A stretch of 64,000 bases of DNA from G039954875 sp039954875 (GTDB lineage: Bacteria; Bacteroidota; Bacteroidia; Flavobacteriales; Blattabacteriaceae), in contig CP157202.1 in the NCBI GenBank assembly GCA_039954875.1, positions 558,001 through 622,000 on the forward strand, in the 5' to 3' direction. Position numbers and translations under genes: made by a program. Shown piece after piece: positions 63,860 to 64,000 of the stretch. Positions within the stretch are counted from its first letter, which is position 1. The number at the start of each line of letters is the position of its first letter. The notes beneath the pieces were generated by a model. It saw nothing but the letters and a program-made list of their open reading frames with translations. It had not been told where the DNA came from and searched no databases.

Positions 63860-63867
63860 CAAATTTA
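63860..63867 (-). promoter_or_regulatory. -7 promoter element of the ribosomal cluster
   Basis: The minus strand reads TATAAATTTGCC with TAAATTTG an exact TAnnTTTG, 44 bases before the rpsL ATG. A T-rich stretch lies in the -33 area. The same 12 bases precede the small secreted protein gene at 7.9 kb. Confidence 0.65.
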
Positions 63868-63903
63868 TACTTATTTCAGAGAATAAAAAAAACTATCGAT
63901 CCT

Positions 63904-64000
63904 TTAAGAATAAAATACTTGGGGATTAAATTTGTTCAATCCGATGAACATATGTTGGGGGTCGTTTTTCAACTTGTCAATTACCTCTGCCTTTACCCCT
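63904..64000 (-). CDS. C-terminal end of an unidentified protein (partial)
   Basis: The last 31 codons of a gene enter from the right edge: GVKAEVIDKLKNDPQHMFIG then LNKFNPQVFYS and TAA. It reads in the same direction as rpsL, which follows after 87 bases. No family is recognisable from this length, and rpoC or DUF3467 are not a match. Confidence 0.6.
   Translation of the reverse strand, partial: GVKAEVIDKLKNDPQHMFIGLNKFNPQVFYS

Noticed and set aside
1..64000. CRISPR arrays, insertion sequences and attachment sites
   Set aside because: I saw no spaced direct repeats, transposase frames or paired inverted repeats. Weak or very degraded elements could have been missed by eye.

Overview
This window comes from a Bacteroidota genome that looks host-restricted and is shedding genes. 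Three things point to Bacteroidota: the gene families (fused alpha/beta 2-oxoacid dehydrogenase E1, DUF1343/NamZ, GIN domain, DUF1573, LemA-TPM-TPM, COG3014, a deoxyhypusine synthase-like protein); the recurring promoter element TAnnTTTG at the expected distance upstream of genes; and the lack of obvious Shine-Dalgarno sequences. I cannot name the genus. The genome is AT-rich. Intact housekeeping genes sit beside about a dozen pseudogenes that can still be recognised by translating across stops and frameshifts, which suggests reduction in progress. MurB, LpxK and a LolC/E-type permease are intact, so peptidoglycan, lipid A and lipoprotein export were probably still supported.

Layout. 0-8 kb: tRNA-Arg(ACG), phosphoglucomutase, a frameshifted GIN protein, an SRP RNA, and a graveyard holding an RCC1-repeat protein, an AmiD-like amidase and a class IV aminotransferase. 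8-17 kb: a small secreted protein, rplS, a TPR protein, a glmM-type mutase, LolC/E permease, NamZ-like protein, a dead SIMPL protein, dnaB and accA. 17-30 kb: dead EamA and TerC transporters, lpdA, a deoxyhypusine synthase homologue, rny, a possible 6S-like RNA, zapA, a Nudix hydrolase, the fused E1, ndk and pepD. 31-36 kb: dead LpoB and COG3014 lipoproteins, then a live lemA-TPM-TPM operon with a textbook promoter, then an AT-rich desert. 36-47 kb: valS, DUF1573, a YtxH/YqjE membrane cluster, a dead PLP aminotransferase, murB-lpxK-PNP, a dead UspA and eno. 47-64 kb: one long leftward ribosomal cluster (rpsL-rpsG-fusA-S10-spc-alpha) in canonical order, except that rpmD (L30) appears broken and map is missing between secY and infA.

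The intact genes cover replication (DnaB), translation, RNA decay (RNase Y), division (ZapA), acetyl-CoA production and fatty acid initiation (E1, Lpd, AccA), envelope precursors (GlmM, MurB, LpxK) and scavenging (PepD, PNP). Genes being lost are transporters, stress proteins, amino acid and cofactor enzymes and cell-wall regulators, as expected for a nutrient-rich intracellular life. I found no CRISPR array, prophage or insertion sequence. The most unusual items are the broken rpmD with its CTT-AGG junction, the deoxyhypusine synthase homologue with its catalytic lysine, the near-leaderless dnaB promoter, and an even-substitution pattern of decay in the LpoB gene.
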